Position numbers and translations under genes: made by a program
The notes under the pieces: generated by a model
What the model saw: only the letters and a program-made list of their open reading frames with translations
What the model was told of the DNA's origin: nothing
Databases searched by the model: none
NCBI RefSeq assembly: GCF_014203215.1
Contig: NZ_JACHIM010000001.1
Location: 1-64,000, forward strand
From: Bartonella callosciuri
GTDB taxonomy: Bacteria > Pseudomonadota > Alphaproteobacteria > Rhizobiales > Rhizobiaceae
Direction: 5' to 3'
Length of the DNA: 64,000 nt
Part shown: in pieces, positions 19,348 to 32,290 of the stretch
Position numbering within the stretch: the stretch's first letter is position 1
Layout of the letters: each line of letters opens with the position of its first letter

Positions 19348-22011
19348 ATGAATAGCGTTAATAGCATACGTTCAACTTTTCTAGAATATTTTCATCTGAA
19401 TGGGCATAAAGTTCTTGCTTCTGGCCCACTTGTTCCGCGTAATGATCCCACACTCATGTTTACAAATGCAGGAATGGTGCAGTTTAAAAATGTTTTTACT
19501 GGACTCGAACAGCGCACCTATAAGCAGGCAACAACAGCACAAAAATGTGTCCGTGCGGGTGGAAAACATAATGATCTTGATAATGTTGGCTATACGGCAC
19601 GCCATCATACATTTTTTGAGATGTTGGGTAATTTTTCTTTTGGTGATTATTTTAAAGAAGAAGCCATTTTTTTATCGTGGCATCTTTTAACGAAAGAATT
19701 TTGTCTGCCAAAAGAAAAATTGTTGGTGACAGTTTATCATAGTGATGATGTTGCTGCCAAATTATGGCGCAAAATCTCAGGTCTTCCAGACGAAAAAATT
19801 ATCCGTATTGCGACGGCTGATAACTTTTGGGCAATGGGAGATACAGGTCCCTGCGGTCCTTGTTCAGAGATTTTTTATGATCATGGTGATAAAATCTGGG
19901 GTGGACAACCTGGCAGTATGGAAGAAGATGGTGATCGCTTTATTGAAATTTGGAATCTTGTCTTCATGCAGTATGAGCAGGTAAGTAAGGAGGAGCGTGT
20001 TGAATTGCCTCATCCTTCTATTGATACAGGAATGGGATTAGAGCGGATTGCTGCAGTTTTACAGGGTGTTCATGATAATTATGACATTGATCTTTTTCGT
20101 GCGTTAATTAATGCATCACAAGAGATAACAGGAGTTAAGGCAACAGGTGATTTTATTGCGAGCCATCGTATCATTGCTGATCATCTTCGCTCATCGGCAT
20201 TTTTGATTGCTGATGGTGTTCTTCCTTCCAATGAAGGTAGGGGGTACGTTTTACGGCGTATTATGCGTCGTGCTATGCGTCATGCGCATCTTCTTGGGGC
20301 TAAAGAACCATTGATGTGGCGTCTTTTGCCTGCTTTGGTCTGCGAAATGGGACAGGCTTATCCTGAATTGGTGTGTTCTGAGTCTTTGATTTCCGAAACT
20401 TTAAAGTTAGAAGAAATGCGTTTTCAAAAAACTCTTGATCGAGGACTTAGTTTGTTAAATGAAGCAAGTACAGATCTTAAAGAAGGGGATCATTTTAATG
20501 GTGAAGTTGCTTTCAAACTTTATGATACCTATGGTTTTCCGCTTGATTTGACGCAGGATGTTTTGCGGCGTCGTGGAATATCTGTTGATGTTGACACCTT
20601 TGATAAAGCGATGAAACGTCAGAAAGAGGAAGCGCGTGCTCATTGGTCTGGTTCTGGTGAAGTTGTAACAGAGACGATTTGGTTTGCTCTTTGTGATCAA
20701 GTAGGGGCCACGGAGTTTTTGGGGTATGAAACAGAAACAGCCGAAGGCATTATTACAGCTCTTGTGCGTGATGGTAAAATTGTTGATCATATTTCTTCAG
20801 GGCAGAAAGCCATTCTTATTTTGAATCAAACACCTTTTTATGGTGAATCTGGTGGGCAGGTTGGTGATAGCGGTATCATTTCTGGTAAAAATTTTGTTTT
20901 TGAAGTGCATGACACTCAGAAAAAGTGTAATGGTGTTTTTATCCATATTGGAGAAGTTAAATCTGGTCAGGCAAAGACATCTGATTGTGTAGAACTAACG
21001 GTTGATTCCGTTCGTCGTAAAAAAATCCGTGCGAACCATTCTGCTACTCATTTATTACACAAAGCTTTACGTCAAGTGTTGGGAGCTTATGTTACACAAA
21101 AGGGTTCTCTTGTATCGCCGGATCGGTTACGTTTTGATTTTTCGCATCCTAAGCCCCTTTCTTTAGAAGAATTGAAAAAGATAGAAGATTTAGCAAATGA
21201 CATTGTTTTGCAAAATAGTGATGTAACAACACGTCTTATGCTTGTGGATGATGCAATTTCTGAAGGAGCAATGGCGTTATTTGGTGAAAAATATAGTGAT
21301 GAAGTGCGCGTTGTTTCTATGGGAAACCAGCTTGAGCAGGAAGCATTAAAAAGGCGTTGGTCAGTTGAGCTTTGTGGAGGGACACATGTGGAGAGAACGG
21401 GGGATATTGGTTTAATTCATATTGTTTCTGAAAGTTCTGTAGCGGCTGGAGTGCGTCGTATTGAAGCTTTAACAGGTACAGAAGCACGTCTTTATCTTCG
21501 TCGCCAAGATGAACGTATCCGTGAAATTGCTGATCTTTTTAAAACTTCTTATTGTGATGTGGAAGCACGTGTGCAGGCTTTACTTGATGATCGTCGTAAA
21601 CTTGAAAAAGAGTTAAATGATGTACGCAAAAAAATGATGCTAAGTGGTGTGACAAGACAAGGCGGTCAAGAAGATATTACAATCATCAATGGTGTTTCTT
21701 TTATGGGACGGATTGTTAAAAATATTTCACCACGGGATCTTAAAGCGTTCGTGGATGCTGGAAAAAAACAGATTGGATCTGGGATAGTTGCTTTTATCAG
21801 CATTTCAGAGGATGACAAGGCGAGTGCTGTTGTCGGTGTTACTGATGATTTAACGAAGAAGTTAAATGCTGTTGATCTCGTTCGTATTCTTTCAAGTACT
21901 CTTGGCGGACAAGGTGGTGGTGGTCGTCCTGATATGGCTCAGGCTGGTGGTCCTGCAGGAAATAAGGCTGATGAGGCTCTTACGGCATTAAAAGCTTCTC
22001 TTAAAGGATAA
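19348..22011 (+). CDS. alaS: Alanine-tRNA ligase
   Basis: An 887-residue class II synthetase that also edits Ser/Gly-tRNA(Ala). The start [15 protein letters not shown] is the family N-terminus; 31 upstream in-frame codons have no counterpart. Motifs in order: [13 protein letters not shown], the catalytic region with [11 protein letters not shown], the editing-domain zinc ligands HSATHLLH and [10 protein letters not shown], and a C-terminal C-Ala domain with [16 protein letters not shown]. It follows recA by 209 bp, a frequent pairing in bacteria. Confidence 0.96.
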   Translation: MNSVNSIRSTFLEYFHLNGHKVLASGPLVPRNDPTLMFTNAGMVQFKNVFTGLEQRTYKQATTAQKCVRAGGKHNDLDNVGYTARHHTFFEMLGNFSFGDYFKEEAIFLSWHLLTKEFCLPKEKLLVTVYHSDDVAAKLWRKISGLPDEKIIRIATADNFWAMGDTGPCGPCSEIFYDHGDKIWGGQPGSMEEDGDRFIEIWNLVFMQYEQVSKEERVELPHPSIDTGMGLERIAAVLQGVHDNYDIDLFRALINASQEITGVKATGDFIASHRIIADHLRSSAFLIADGVLPSNEGRGYVLRRIMRRAMRHAHLLGAKEPLMWRLLPALVCEMGQAYPELVCSESLISETLKLEEMRFQKTLDRGLSLLNEASTDLKEGDHFNGEVAFKLYDTYGFPLDLTQDVLRRRGISVDVDTFDKAMKRQKEEARAHWSGSGEVVTETIWFALCDQVGATEFLGYETETAEGIITALVRDGKIVDHISSGQKAILILNQTPFYGESGGQVGDSGIISGKNFVFEVHDTQKKCNGVFIHIGEVKSGQAKTSDCVELTVDSVRRKKIRANHSATHLLHKALRQVLGAYVTQKGSLVSPDRLRFDFSHPKPLSLEELKKIEDLANDIVLQNSDVTTRLMLVDDAISEGAMALFGEKYSDEVRVVSMGNQLEQEALKRRWSVELCGGTHVERTGDIGLIHIVSESSVAAGVRRIEALTGTEARLYLRRQDERIREIADLFKTSYCDVEARVQALLDDRRKLEKELNDVRKKMMLSGVTRQGGQEDITIINGVSFMGRIVKNISPRDLKAFVDAGKKQIGSGIVAFISISEDDKASAVVGVTDDLTKKLNAVDLVRILSSTLGGQGGGGRPDMAQAGGPAGNKADEALTALKASLKG

Positions 22012-22110
22012 TTTCTGATTGGTTATTTGTTCTGCTTCGTTTCCTATCTTTTAAAAGAGAGGATTTTGTTGTTGAGACACGCTTTTTATACTTAAAGGTA
22101 GAGTGTTGCT

Positions 22111-23898
22111 CTATGATGCTATGGCTTCCTGCAAGGGAAATATATTTTCATCTCTTCCTTTTGTCGCTGGTTGATCGATTGTCAAGCCGCTGGGTTTTAA
22201 GAGTTTATAAAAGCGGCCACCTTTATTGATCAATTCCTGAAAGCTTCCTGTTTCAATTAAATGACTATGTTCTAGAAAAAGTACAACATCGGCATTGCAT
22301 ATTGTTGAAAGGCGATGTGCTATAATGAAGGTGGTACGGTTATGGCTTATGCAATCAAGGGCATTTTTTACGCGCCTTCTGTTTCGACATAAAGGGCACT
22401 TGTTGCTTCGTCTAAAATAAGAATGGGTGCATTTTTTCCAACCGCACGTGCTATTGCTAATCGTTGCTTTTCTCCACCTGACAATTGAGAGCCATGCTTG
22501 CCAACTATTGTGTCGTAACGATCAGCTTTTTTCAAAATAAAGTCATGAGCCGATGCTATTTTGCTGCTTCATACAGTTCTTCATTCGTTGTGGTTAGGTT
22601 TTCCTATTGAAATATTGTGGTGAATACTACGGTTGAAAAGACCAGCATCTTGAAATACTGTTGCTAAAGATTTGCGTAAGGATTCACGATTAACAAAGCG
22701 TATATTTATTCCGTCAATAGAGATATGTCCAAGTGTAGGTTCGTACACACGCCACAACAAATTGATTAATGTTGTTTTTCCAGTGCCGGTTGGTTCCACA
22801 ATCGCAACAGTGTGTCCTGTATTCACTTCAAATGAAATATCAAAAACACCTTGAGAAGAATTTGGAAACTTATAGGTAACATGATGAAATTCTATTGCTC
22901 CCTTAACATTTTGGAGAGAAGGAAGATTTTTAGGTTCATTGATATGAAAAGTTGCGTTTTCCATTGCAAAAAATTCTTGGAGTTTTGCTTTTGAGGATAC
23001 GATTAAATTAATAAAACTGCTCATTTGATCCAAGCGGTTAATCATTAATTGTGCAAATCCGATAAAAGCAATGACTTCACCTATTTGTAATAGGCCTTTT
23101 GCTACAAAAAAGGCTCCAAGTAGAAGGATAAAAACTATTGAAATTGTCGAGGCCATTCGGATTAGTCCACTCGCAAGAGCCCACCAATTGAAAACAGGGT
23201 TTTGTGCTTTAAGAAGATTGTTTATATGCTGATGCAATAGAGAAGTTTCTTCTTTTATTCGGTTATAACTTTGTAAAATAGAAACGTTCGTAATCGAATC
23301 GCTAATATGTTTAAAAAGATTATGGTGATAGCACTCTACAACGGGCTTGTCCGTCTTTTGTTTTTCGCATCACTAAACGTGCAATCAAGACATAGATGAT
23401 AGCGAGCACAACCAACACTGTTGAAAGGCACAAACTCATGTTAAAGGCTATGGGAATGAGAACCAATAATGCGAAAAGAGTTGAGAGATGCTGACGCATA
23501 AAATCAAGCCATATGGTTGACATAGAGTCTACAGCGCGCAAAAGTATATGAAGAACGTTGGAAGTTCCGCGCTGTTGATGTCAAATTAAGGGCATGGCGA
23601 TAAGACGTTCGAAAGATTCAGTTAAAACAGTTAAGCGGCGTTTATGTGCCAAGCGGTCAGCACTGCGAGCAACAAGGACATAAGCAATAATGTGAGAAAG
23701 ACCAAAGCATCCCCAAATTGTGAGGGTAAGAACAATATCAGATTTTTCTGTCATGGAATCAATGACACGTCCAAATAAAATAGGTTCTGCGATGGCGATA
23801 CAGGCCAATATAATATTCGCAATACAGTTTAAAACAGATGCACTTTTTTCTTTGTTTAAATAAGTAAGGACACGAGCATAGGTTTTGAATAAGGACAC
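22111..23898 (-). pseudogene. ndvA: Pseudogene of the NdvA/ChvA cyclic beta-glucan ABC exporter
   Basis: Translation along the minus strand, switching frames, gives a whole NdvA/ChvA-like ABC transporter: a six-helix membrane domain starting MSLFKTYARVLTYL, then an ATPase with [24 protein letters not shown] and LDEATSAL. It is broken by a nonsense codon at 23581-23583 (TGA where relatives have Trp before HHQRGTSN) and by frameshifts near 23335-23345, 22585-22595, 22560 and 22375. The Walker A also reads EPTGTGKTT where relatives have GPTGAGKTT. It normally exports cyclic beta-1,2-glucan to the periplasm. Decay this advanced means no function. Start would be GTG. Confidence 0.9.
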
Positions 23899-24106
23899 AG
23901 GTGATTATCTCCACGAGCTATCTTATAATTGTAATTGCTAGATTTTTAGTTAATAAAATTTAAACGGAAAGAAAATGCAATTTCGAATACTAACTATAAT
24001 ATGATGTGATAAAGTCAATTCTATAAGATATGAATTTCTATGTTTATAAAAATTAGGGCGCGAAACGGGTCAATAGAATTATTTGGCAAGGAATAAGGGA
24101 ACTTTC

Positions 24107-25090
24107 ATGGCGGGCGTAGAAATAAAACAGGTTGAGGCAGATGAGAGCGGAATGCGCTTAGATCGCTGGTTTAAAGTCCATTATGCAGGACTTGGATTTG
24201 GACATTTACAAAAGTTACTGCGTTCTGGTCAGATACGGGTTGATGGTGGGCGTGTTAAAGCCGATACGCGTCTTCTTATGGGGCAATCTGTTCGTGTACC
24301 CCCTTTACCTGTTGATGAAAAGGAAAATCTTCCTGTAACGGATAACATACTTCGTGGTCAAGATGATGGAACTCTTTTGAAAAAAATGCTACTCTATGAA
24401 GATCCAAAAGTTTTTGTTTTTAACAAACCTGCGGGTTTAGCTGTACAAGGTGGCTCGGGTTTAACGCGCCATGTGGATAGTATGCTTGAGGTATGGCGTA
24501 ATAAAAAAGGTGAAAAACCGCGGTTGGTTCATCGTCTTGATCGTGAGACCTCAGGTGTGCTCATTGTTGCTCGGTCGAGAGGTGCTGCGCAGGCTCTAAC
24601 GGCTGCTTTTAGAACACGGGAAACAAAAAAGACTTATTGGGCATTGGTTCGGGGAGTGCCTAAAAAAAAGCAGGATAAGATTTCAACATGGATGGTTAAG
24701 GAAAGCACTGCACAAGGTGATAAAATGTGCGTTTGTCAACATGGAGAACCAGATTCTAACCATGCAGTTTCTTACTATCGCGTTTTAGATACTCGAGGAC
24801 GGGCTCTTTCGTGGCTTGAAATGGAACCTTATACAGGTAGGACACATCAGCTGCGTGTGCATGCTGCTTATATGGATCATCCTATTATTGGGGATTCAAA
24901 ATATTTTTTTTCTGATAGTAATTGGAAGTTACCGGGGGGAATTCAAAATAGACTTCATCTTCATGCACGTCGTATTCGTATCCCTCATCCTTCAGGAAGT
25001 GTATTGGATATTATCGCACCTTTACCACCTCATATGGTACAAAGCTTTAATCTTTTGGCTTTTAATGAGAGTGATGGTGAAATAGAATAA
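24107..25090 (+). CDS. rluC: Ribosomal large subunit pseudouridine synthase, RluC/RluD type
   Basis: A 327-residue RluA-family enzyme that makes pseudouridine in 23S rRNA. An S4 RNA-binding domain (about 15-65, with LQKLLRSGQIRVDGGRV) precedes the catalytic domain, which has the Asp in HRLDRETSGVLIVAR. PYTGRTHQLRVHAAY and DPHI-like MDHPIIGDSKYF follow. I take the ATG behind AAGGGA; an in-frame TTG eight codons earlier is less likely. RluC is favoured over RluD by overall resemblance, but the target uridines cannot be read from sequence. Confidence 0.88.
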   Translation: MAGVEIKQVEADESGMRLDRWFKVHYAGLGFGHLQKLLRSGQIRVDGGRVKADTRLLMGQSVRVPPLPVDEKENLPVTDNILRGQDDGTLLKKMLLYEDPKVFVFNKPAGLAVQGGSGLTRHVDSMLEVWRNKKGEKPRLVHRLDRETSGVLIVARSRGAAQALTAAFRTRETKKTYWALVRGVPKKKQDKISTWMVKESTAQGDKMCVCQHGEPDSNHAVSYYRVLDTRGRALSWLEMEPYTGRTHQLRVHAAYMDHPIIGDSKYFFSDSNWKLPGGIQNRLHLHARRIRIPHPSGSVLDIIAPLPPHMVQSFNLLAFNESDGEIE

Positions 25091-25323
25091 TGAAAAAATT
25101 TCGTAATTATATTTTCTTGAATGATGCGTGAGGGTATTTTGTCATTGGAGATTGACGTTTTACTCTACAGATAAAAACTGGTTTCTGCTCAGTGTGAAAT
25201 TGATTCTATGATTGTGGTTAATCGTTTTTGAGTATTATTCAGTTGTCTTTATTTTTTAAAAGTTGGTGCTTTTTTCTTTAGAAAAATCTTTAAATTTATT
25301 AAAAATATCAGAGGTAAAATGAT

Positions 25324-26106
25324 ATGCGCGAAATTTTGGATCACTTTGATATGCCATTAAATAAAGATCCTTCCGTTCAGAAGCCTCAAAAGCTTTCATG
25401 TCAGTCATACCCCAAGCGATTTTATAAAGAAGTAAAGATTTTTTGTGAAGAAGGAAATTTTGCTATATTATTGGATGGATGTCCAGTTAAAACGCCAGCA
25501 AAACGTCCTTTTTTCGTGCCAACAGAAGCGTTAGCTACATTAATAGCACAGGAATTTGGAAGACAAAAGCAAGTTATTGATCCAACAAAAATGCCTATAA
25601 CCCGTCTTGTTAATACTGTTATTGATGGCATAGCTTATAATATGCAGATTATTTTTGAGGATTTATTACGTTTTGTTACATGCGATATGGTTTTTTATCG
25701 CGCACAAACACCAAAAGAGCTGGTACAGCGACAATGTGAAAAGTGGGACCCTTTACTGGATTGGGCAGAAGAAAAACTTGGTGCCCGTTTTTATTTAGCC
25801 GAAGGTCTTATGCATGTTGAACAATCACAGCAAGCTATTCAAGCGGTAAGCAATTATCTCCGTAAAGTTGAGTCTCCTTATATGCTTGCCGCTCTTCATG
25901 CGATGACAACTTTAACAGGATCAGCTCTCATTGCTCTTGCTGTTATGGCGGAAAAAATTGATGCAGATCATGCTTGGGATATTGCCCATTTAGATGAAGA
26001 TTGGGTGATGGAAAAATGGGGCGGTGATGAAGAAGCAATAGCACGCCGTTCTTATAAACAAGCTGAATTCAATGCTGCTGCTAAAGTCATTACAGCTTGT
26101 TTGTAA
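25324..26106 (+). CDS. ATP12 family chaperone for the F1-ATPase alpha subunit
   Basis: A 260-residue protein with the ATP12 signature: KRFYKEVKIF near residue 35, ILLDGCPVKTPAKRPFFVPTEALA, IDPTKMPITRLVNTVID and a C-terminal DEDWVMEKWGGDEEA. In mitochondria ATP12 holds the alpha subunit of F1 before assembly; the alphaproteobacterial homologue is inferred to do the same. It follows the rluC-like gene, the usual alphaproteobacterial neighbourhood, after a 233-bp spacer. AGAGG precedes the ATG. Confidence 0.88.
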   Translation: MREILDHFDMPLNKDPSVQKPQKLSCQSYPKRFYKEVKIFCEEGNFAILLDGCPVKTPAKRPFFVPTEALATLIAQEFGRQKQVIDPTKMPITRLVNTVIDGIAYNMQIIFEDLLRFVTCDMVFYRAQTPKELVQRQCEKWDPLLDWAEEKLGARFYLAEGLMHVEQSQQAIQAVSNYLRKVESPYMLAALHAMTTLTGSALIALAVMAEKIDADHAWDIAHLDEDWVMEKWGGDEEAIARRSYKQAEFNAAAKVITACL

Positions 26107-26155
26107 GAACATGTTTTCTTTTATTTATATTATTTACACGTGCAGTTTTTCTCAA

Positions 26156-26701
26156 TCATAGTATTTTTGTGATTTTTTGGGGATTTACTTTTATTTTTTC
26201 AAGTCCAGGAAATGCTGTACTGGTGATGTTTAAGGTTGCTTCATCGTTGCCACGGATAAAGTACCACTTGTTATTGTCAAGAAGAGCAATAACCTCAGTT
26301 TGGATAGAGCACTTTTTTCCAGTATTTGTTGTAGTTATAAACTCTATAGGTATAACGAAATAAGGGATACCATTATCAAGTTTGCCTTCACGCTTTTGTT
26401 TTTGGTTAATGTGAATACTGTCAATCTTATAATTTTCTGCCAATCGTTCTATTTGACTTCTCATGATTTGTTGGAATTGTGATTTACTGAGATTCTTTTT
26501 GGCAGTTAAGCTGTTTATAACTTGGGGAGGAAGAGAATTTAAGAGAGTATTTGCATCAGCATTTTGAATCGCTTTGCTGTAGGCAAACGCTGCTTTTTCA
26601 AGGTCTATAAGTTTTTGATTTGTGACTGTATAAGCTTGAGCCGCCGGTAGAATAAAGGCAATGTATAAAAAAATAGGAAGTAGTGAACGAATTCGCAGCA
26701 T
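26156..26701 (-). CDS. Small exported protein of unknown function
   Basis: A 181-residue protein with a clear signal peptide (LRIRSLLPIFLYIAFILPAAQA, cut before YTVTNQ), so probably periplasmic. The mature part has an amphipathic helical half (LIDLEKAAFAYSKAIQNADANTLLNSLPPQVIN) and a beta-rich half ending LNITSTAFPGLEKIKVNPQKI. I prefer the ATG at 26701, six bases after AAGG; an in-frame TTG at 26716 overlaps that site. I do not recognise the family. It is convergent with the ATP12 gene and downstream of glnA. Confidence 0.75.
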   Translation of the reverse strand: MLRIRSLLPIFLYIAFILPAAQAYTVTNQKLIDLEKAAFAYSKAIQNADANTLLNSLPPQVINSLTAKKNLSKSQFQQIMRSQIERLAENYKIDSIHINQKQKREGKLDNGIPYFVIPIEFITTTNTGKKCSIQTEVIALLDNNKWYFIRGNDEATLNITSTAFPGLEKIKVNPQKITKIL

Positions 26702-26764
26702 TAGAAACCTTGTCAATTGATTTGAATGGATTCACTTAAATTTATAAAGGAAAAGCATATTAAC

Positions 26765-26785
26765 AAAAAGCCACTTGTGCTTTTT
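26765..26785 (-). terminator. Second hairpin between glnA and the exported-protein gene
   Basis: AAAAAGC (26765-26771) pairs with GCTTTTT (26779-26785) around a seven-base loop. The A/T tracts within the arms give a U-rich end in either direction. It lies downstream of the stronger glnA terminator and upstream of the exported-protein gene, so it may be a back-up terminator. Confidence 0.45.
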
Positions 26786-26801
26786 GATGAAAAGAATACC
26801 C

Positions 26802-26829
26802 AAAAAAATAGAGATTGAAACCTCTATTT
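26802..26829 (-). terminator. Rho-independent terminator of glnA
   Basis: On the minus strand AAATAGAG pairs with CTCTATTT (plus positions 26822-26829 and 26806-26813) over eight bases with an eight-base loop, followed by further T residues to about 26802. It begins 30 bp after the glnA stop and fits intrinsic termination of the glnB-glnA transcript. Confidence 0.75.
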
Positions 26830-26858
26830 CTGAATCAAAAAAATACACCTATTCTTCT

Positions 26859-28268
26859 TTAAACAGAATAGTACATATCAAATTCGACAGGATGAGGCGT
26901 TGTTTCATAACGTAAAACTTCTTGCATTTTTATTTGAATGAAAGAATTAATTTGATCATCGTCAAAAACGTCGCCGGCCTTAAGAAAACTACGATCTTTA
27001 TCAAGTGCTTCAAGTGCTTCGCGCAGACTTCCTGAGACTGTAGGGATTTCTTTAAGCTCTTTTAAGGGAAGATCGTAAAGATCTTTATCCATAGCATATC
27101 CAGGATGAATTTTATTTTTGATTCCATCAAGACCAGCCATTAAAAGTGCTGCAAATGCTAAATAAGGATTTGCTGTTGGATCTGGGAAACGCACTTCTAC
27201 ACGCTTTGAATTTGGCGAAGCACTCATTGGAATACGGCAAGACGCAGAACGATTACGCGCGGAATAAGCAAGAAGGACAGGCGCTTCATAACCAGGCACT
27301 AAACGCTTGTAGGAGTTTGTGGATGGATTGGTGAAGGCATTGATTGCTTTTGCATGCTTAATAACACCGCCGATAAAAAATAAGCAAGTTTCTGATAGTC
27401 CAGCATATTCGTTGCCCGCAAAAATTGGTTTGCCATCTTTCCAAATGGATATATGAACATGCATGCCTGAGCCGTTATCACCAAAAATTGGTTTTGGCAT
27501 GAAAGTAGCTGTTTTTCCATAGCTATTTGCTATTTGATGGACTACATATTTAAAAATTTGCATCTTGTCAGCTTCCCGAACGAGTGTATCAAAGCGAATA
27601 CCCAATTCATGCTGTCCTGCTGCCACTTCATGATGATGCTTTTCCACGCGGACGCCCATATCTTTAAGTGCGATGAGCATTTCAGAGCGCATATCTTGGC
27701 AGGAATCAACTGGAGGAACTGGAAGGTAACCGCCCTTCATTCGTGGACGATGGCCAAGATTCCCCGTCTCATATTCCGTATCATCATTAGCTGGAAGCTC
27801 ACTTGAATCGAGTTTAAATCCTGTATTGTAAGGATCCGTTTTATAGCGGACATCATCAAAAATAAAAAACTCCGCTTCTGGTCCTACATTGATTGTATCT
27901 CCGATTCCTAAAGACTTCATATAGATTTCAGCTCTCTTGGCGATAGAACGAGGATCTCTACGATAAAATTCTCCAGAAACAGGATCAAGAACATCACAAA
28001 ATATGGCTAAAGTCGATTGAGCAAAAAAGGAATCAATATGTGCTGTTTCTGGGTCCGGCATCAAAACCATGTCAGATTCATTAATTGTTTTCCATCCGCA
28101 AATTGAAGAACCATCAAACATAACGCCATCGCTAAATGTATCTTCACTGATTTCTGCGATATCCATTGTAATGTGATGCAGCTTTCCTCGCGGATCAGTA
28201 AAACGTAAATCAACAAAACGGATTTCGTTATCTGCAATCTGTTTGATAATATCTGATGCGGTTGTCAT
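26859..28268 (-). CDS. glnA: Glutamine synthetase, type I
   Basis: A 469-residue dodecameric enzyme that joins ammonia and glutamate using ATP. Conserved parts: [18 protein letters not shown], the ATP-site region [21 protein letters not shown] and the glutamate site [12 protein letters not shown]. The adenylylation site is present as [10 protein letters not shown] near residue 400, so GlnE control is expected. glnB lies 61 bp upstream on the same strand, and PII normally drives that control, so the pair forms a nitrogen-assimilation operon. Confidence 0.97.
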   Translation of the reverse strand: MTTASDIIKQIADNEIRFVDLRFTDPRGKLHHITMDIAEISEDTFSDGVMFDGSSICGWKTINESDMVLMPDPETAHIDSFFAQSTLAIFCDVLDPVSGEFYRRDPRSIAKRAEIYMKSLGIGDTINVGPEAEFFIFDDVRYKTDPYNTGFKLDSSELPANDDTEYETGNLGHRPRMKGGYLPVPPVDSCQDMRSEMLIALKDMGVRVEKHHHEVAAGQHELGIRFDTLVREADKMQIFKYVVHQIANSYGKTATFMPKPIFGDNGSGMHVHISIWKDGKPIFAGNEYAGLSETCLFFIGGVIKHAKAINAFTNPSTNSYKRLVPGYEAPVLLAYSARNRSASCRIPMSASPNSKRVEVRFPDPTANPYLAFAALLMAGLDGIKNKIHPGYAMDKDLYDLPLKELKEIPTVSGSLREALEALDKDRSFLKAGDVFDDDQINSFIQIKMQEVLRYETTPHPVEFDMYYSV

Positions 28269-28329
28269 ATTTAATTTCCTTATGTGGGATTGAGGTGAAT
28301 AAAAAAGCTAAAGATTTTGTCATTATTTA

Positions 28330-29175
<846 letters not shown>

Positions 29176-32076
29176 TTATAAGGGACGACGTAACAGAATT
29201 TCTTTCAGAAATTTTCCTGTAGAGGAAGCCGGAACATGAATAATATCTTCAGGACGCCCAACTGCAACAATTTCACCGCCGCGATCTCCACCTTCAGGAC
29301 CTAAGTCAATAATCCAGTCAGCTGTCTTTATAACTTCAAGATTATGCTCAATGACTGCAACCGTATTGCCTTGCTCGACGAGTTCATGCAGAACTTCAAG
29401 GAGTTTAGAAATATCATGAAAATGGAGACCTGTTGTTGGTTCATCTAAAATGTAGAGCGTACGCCCCGTTGTTTTGCGTGAAAGCTCTTTGGCAAGTTTT
29501 ACACGTTGGGCTTCACCACCAGAAAGTGTTGTGGCTTGTTGTCCTACTTTAATATAGCCGAGACCGACTTTAACGAGTGTCTTCATTTTGTGGTGAATGG
29601 TTGGAACAGCTTGGAAAAAATCCTCTGCTTTTTCGATTGTCATCTCCAAAACATCAGCGATAGATTGCCCTTTAAACTTTACTTCCAACGTTTCTCGATT
29701 ATAACGTTTTCCTTGGCAGACATCGCAAGTGACATAAACATCCGGTAAAAAATGCATTTCAATTTTGATAACCCCATCGCCTTGGCACGCTTCACAACGT
29801 CCTCCCTTAACATTGAATGAAAACCGTCCTGTTTTGTAACCACGAGCCTTTGATTCTGGAAGTTCGGCAAACCATTCACGGATCGGGGTAAATGCGCCCG
29901 TATAGGTTGCGGGATTAGAGCGTGGGGTGCGTCCAATAGGTGATTGGTTGATATCAATGACCTTATCAAGAAATTCTAATCCTTCAATTTTATCATAACT
30001 TGCGGGGCTGTGATGACTTCCCATGATATGTTGTGATGCAGCTTTGAAAAGAGTTTCAATGAGGAATGTTGATTTTCCTCCGCCTGAAACGCCGGTTATG
30101 CATGTAAAGGTTCCAAGAGGAATGCCTGTACTGATGTTTTTGAGGTTATTTCCTCGGGCTCCGATAACTTTAAGTATTTTCGATTTTGATATTTTGCGTC
30201 GTTGAGCAGGTACTGTAACAGCCATTTTTCCTGAAAGATATTGGCCTGTAAGAGAAGATGGATTTTCTATAATTTCCTGCGGTGTACCTTGCGCTATGAT
30301 TTCTCCGCCATGAACGCCTGCGGCTGGGCCCATATCAACCACATGGTCTGCACTAAGAATGGCATCTTCATCATGTTCAACAACAATAACTGTATTGCCA
30401 AGATCACGCAGATGGTGCAGCATTTTCAGAAGGCGTTCATTATCGCGTTGGTGTAAACCGATGGATGGTTCATCTAGAATATAAAGGACACCTGTAAGAC
30501 CAGAGCCAATCTGAGATGCTAACCGGATACGTTGACTTTCACCCCCTGAAAGGGTGCCTGAACTTCGAGATAAGGTGAGATATTCAAGCCCGACATGATT
30601 TAAAAAAGCTAAGCGTTCACGAATTTCTTTTAAAATACGTGTTGCAATACTCCGTTGTTTCTCAGTGAGATATTGATCAATATTGGCAAACCAGTCATCT
30701 GCTTTGAGAATAGAAAGTTCTGATATTTGCCCAATATGCATTCCGTGAATTTTGACAGCGAGTGCCTCTGGTTTTAAACGATAACCATGACAAGCTGGGC
30801 AGAGTGAAGAAGACATATAACGCTCAATTTCTTCACATAACCATGTAGAATCGATTTCTTTCCATCGCTGCTCCATATTAGGAATGATGCCTTCAAAATA
30901 TTGAGTCGTTTTATGCGAATCTGAATCATTTTTATAAATAAAGGAGATTTCTTTTCTTTTTGTACCATAAAGAATAGCATGTTGTGCTTCATCTGAGAGT
31001 ACACACCATTTGTCTGTAAGTTTAAATCCGTAAGTTTTTCCCAATGCCTCTAGGATTTGACTATAGTAAGGTGAAGGTGATTTAGACCAAGGTGCAATTG
31101 CGCCATCCTCTAAGGTAAGATTTTTATTTGGTACAACTTTTATCGGGTCTATTGCCTTTTTAATGCCAAGTCCATCGCAAGTGGGGCAAGCACCAAAAGG
31201 GTTATTAAATGAAAAGAGGCGTGGTTCAATTTCAGGGATAGAAAATCCAGATATGGGGCAGCAAAACTTTTCTGAAAAAATAAGACGTTTGTGTGTTTCA
31301 TTTTTTGATTTATGAGCAGATTCTTTCGTGGTTTCGTTTTGTACTAAAGGTTGGTCAGCCATTTCAGCAACTGCAAGCCCATTTGCTAGCTGTAAACAGG
31401 TTTCTATACTGTCTGCTAAGCGGGAGGCAATGTCACTGTTTACAACAATGCGATCCACTACCACATCTATGTCATGTTTATACTTTTTATCAAGAGGAGG
31501 AATATCAGGAATTTCATAGAACTTTCCATCAACTTTGGCGCGCTGAAATCCTCTTTTTAAAAGTTCAGCGAGTTCTTTCTTATATTCTCCTTTTCGTCCT
31601 CGAACGAGAGGGGCCATAATAAAAGCCCGTGTACCTTCTGGTAAGTCCAGAATTTGGTCAACCATTTGGCTTACCGTCTGACTTTCAATAGGACGTCCTG
31701 TAGCCGGAGAATAAGGAATACCAATACTTGCAAAGAGAAGCCGCATATAGTCGTGGATTTCAGTTACGGTACCTACTGTTGAGCGAGGATTGCGGCTGGT
31801 CGTTTTTTGTTCAATGGAAATGGCTGGAGAAAGACCATCTATTCTGTCCACATCTGGTTTTTGCATCACTTCCAGAAATTGGCGTGCATAGGCAGAAAGA
31901 CTTTCAACATAACGACGTTGCCCTTCGGCGTAAATAGTATCGAAAGCTAAGGATGATTTGCCTGATCCAGAAAGTCCCGTGATCACAATCAGTTTATTAC
32001 GAGGGAGATCTATATCAATATTTTTAAGGTTATGCTCACGCGCACCACGAATGGAGATGTATTTTTGATGAGCCAT
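29176..32076 (-). CDS. uvrA: Excinuclease ABC subunit A
   Basis: A 966-residue damage-recognition ATPase of nucleotide excision repair. Two ABC modules: Walker [14 protein letters not shown] (about 33-45) and [10 protein letters not shown] (about 655), signatures [16 protein letters not shown] and [15 protein letters not shown], with zinc-binding insertions [14 protein letters not shown] and [10 protein letters not shown]. The first insertion reads CPISGF where E. coli has CPIC; I recall the same in other Rhizobiales. It is divergent from ssb, an arrangement conserved in many proteobacteria. Confidence 0.96.
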   Translation of the reverse strand: MAHQKYISIRGAREHNLKNIDIDLPRNKLIVITGLSGSGKSSLAFDTIYAEGQRRYVESLSAYARQFLEVMQKPDVDRIDGLSPAISIEQKTTSRNPRSTVGTVTEIHDYMRLLFASIGIPYSPATGRPIESQTVSQMVDQILDLPEGTRAFIMAPLVRGRKGEYKKELAELLKRGFQRAKVDGKFYEIPDIPPLDKKYKHDIDVVVDRIVVNSDIASRLADSIETCLQLANGLAVAEMADQPLVQNETTKESAHKSKNETHKRLIFSEKFCCPISGFSIPEIEPRLFSFNNPFGACPTCDGLGIKKAIDPIKVVPNKNLTLEDGAIAPWSKSPSPYYSQILEALGKTYGFKLTDKWCVLSDEAQHAILYGTKRKEISFIYKNDSDSHKTTQYFEGIIPNMEQRWKEIDSTWLCEEIERYMSSSLCPACHGYRLKPEALAVKIHGMHIGQISELSILKADDWFANIDQYLTEKQRSIATRILKEIRERLAFLNHVGLEYLTLSRSSGTLSGGESQRIRLASQIGSGLTGVLYILDEPSIGLHQRDNERLLKMLHHLRDLGNTVIVVEHDEDAILSADHVVDMGPAAGVHGGEIIAQGTPQEIIENPSSLTGQYLSGKMAVTVPAQRRKISKSKILKVIGARGNNLKNISTGIPLGTFTCITGVSGGGKSTFLIETLFKAASQHIMGSHHSPASYDKIEGLEFLDKVIDINQSPIGRTPRSNPATYTGAFTPIREWFAELPESKARGYKTGRFSFNVKGGRCEACQGDGVIKIEMHFLPDVYVTCDVCQGKRYNRETLEVKFKGQSIADVLEMTIEKAEDFFQAVPTIHHKMKTLVKVGLGYIKVGQQATTLSGGEAQRVKLAKELSRKTTGRTLYILDEPTTGLHFHDISKLLEVLHELVEQGNTVAVIEHNLEVIKTADWIIDLGPEGGDRGGEIVAVGRPEDIIHVPASSTGKFLKEILLRRPL

Positions 32077-32290
32077 ATTTTATCCTTGGCATATGTAGCA
32101 AAAATTGAGCATTTAAAATAGAATAAAACTGTTTTTTAGAATTACAATCTATTTCATTGCTCTAACGGGGATAAAGAATGCAAGTTCTGTGAAAAGAAAA
32201 GTTGGGAACAGCTTTATTCTTCTCTAACGGTGGAATAAACTATGCGTTGTTATCATCTTTTGTTATAATTACGGTATGATATCTTAGAGG

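Noticed and set aside
25091-25323. Possible remnant of a HAD-family hydrolase between the rluC-like gene and the ATP12 gene
   Set aside because: Some relatives have such a gene here, but I found no DxDGT-like motif or other trace in any frame.
31293-31619. A 108-codon plus-strand frame inside uvrA
   Set aside because: It is an antisense reading of the well-conserved UvrA zinc-finger and insertion region.
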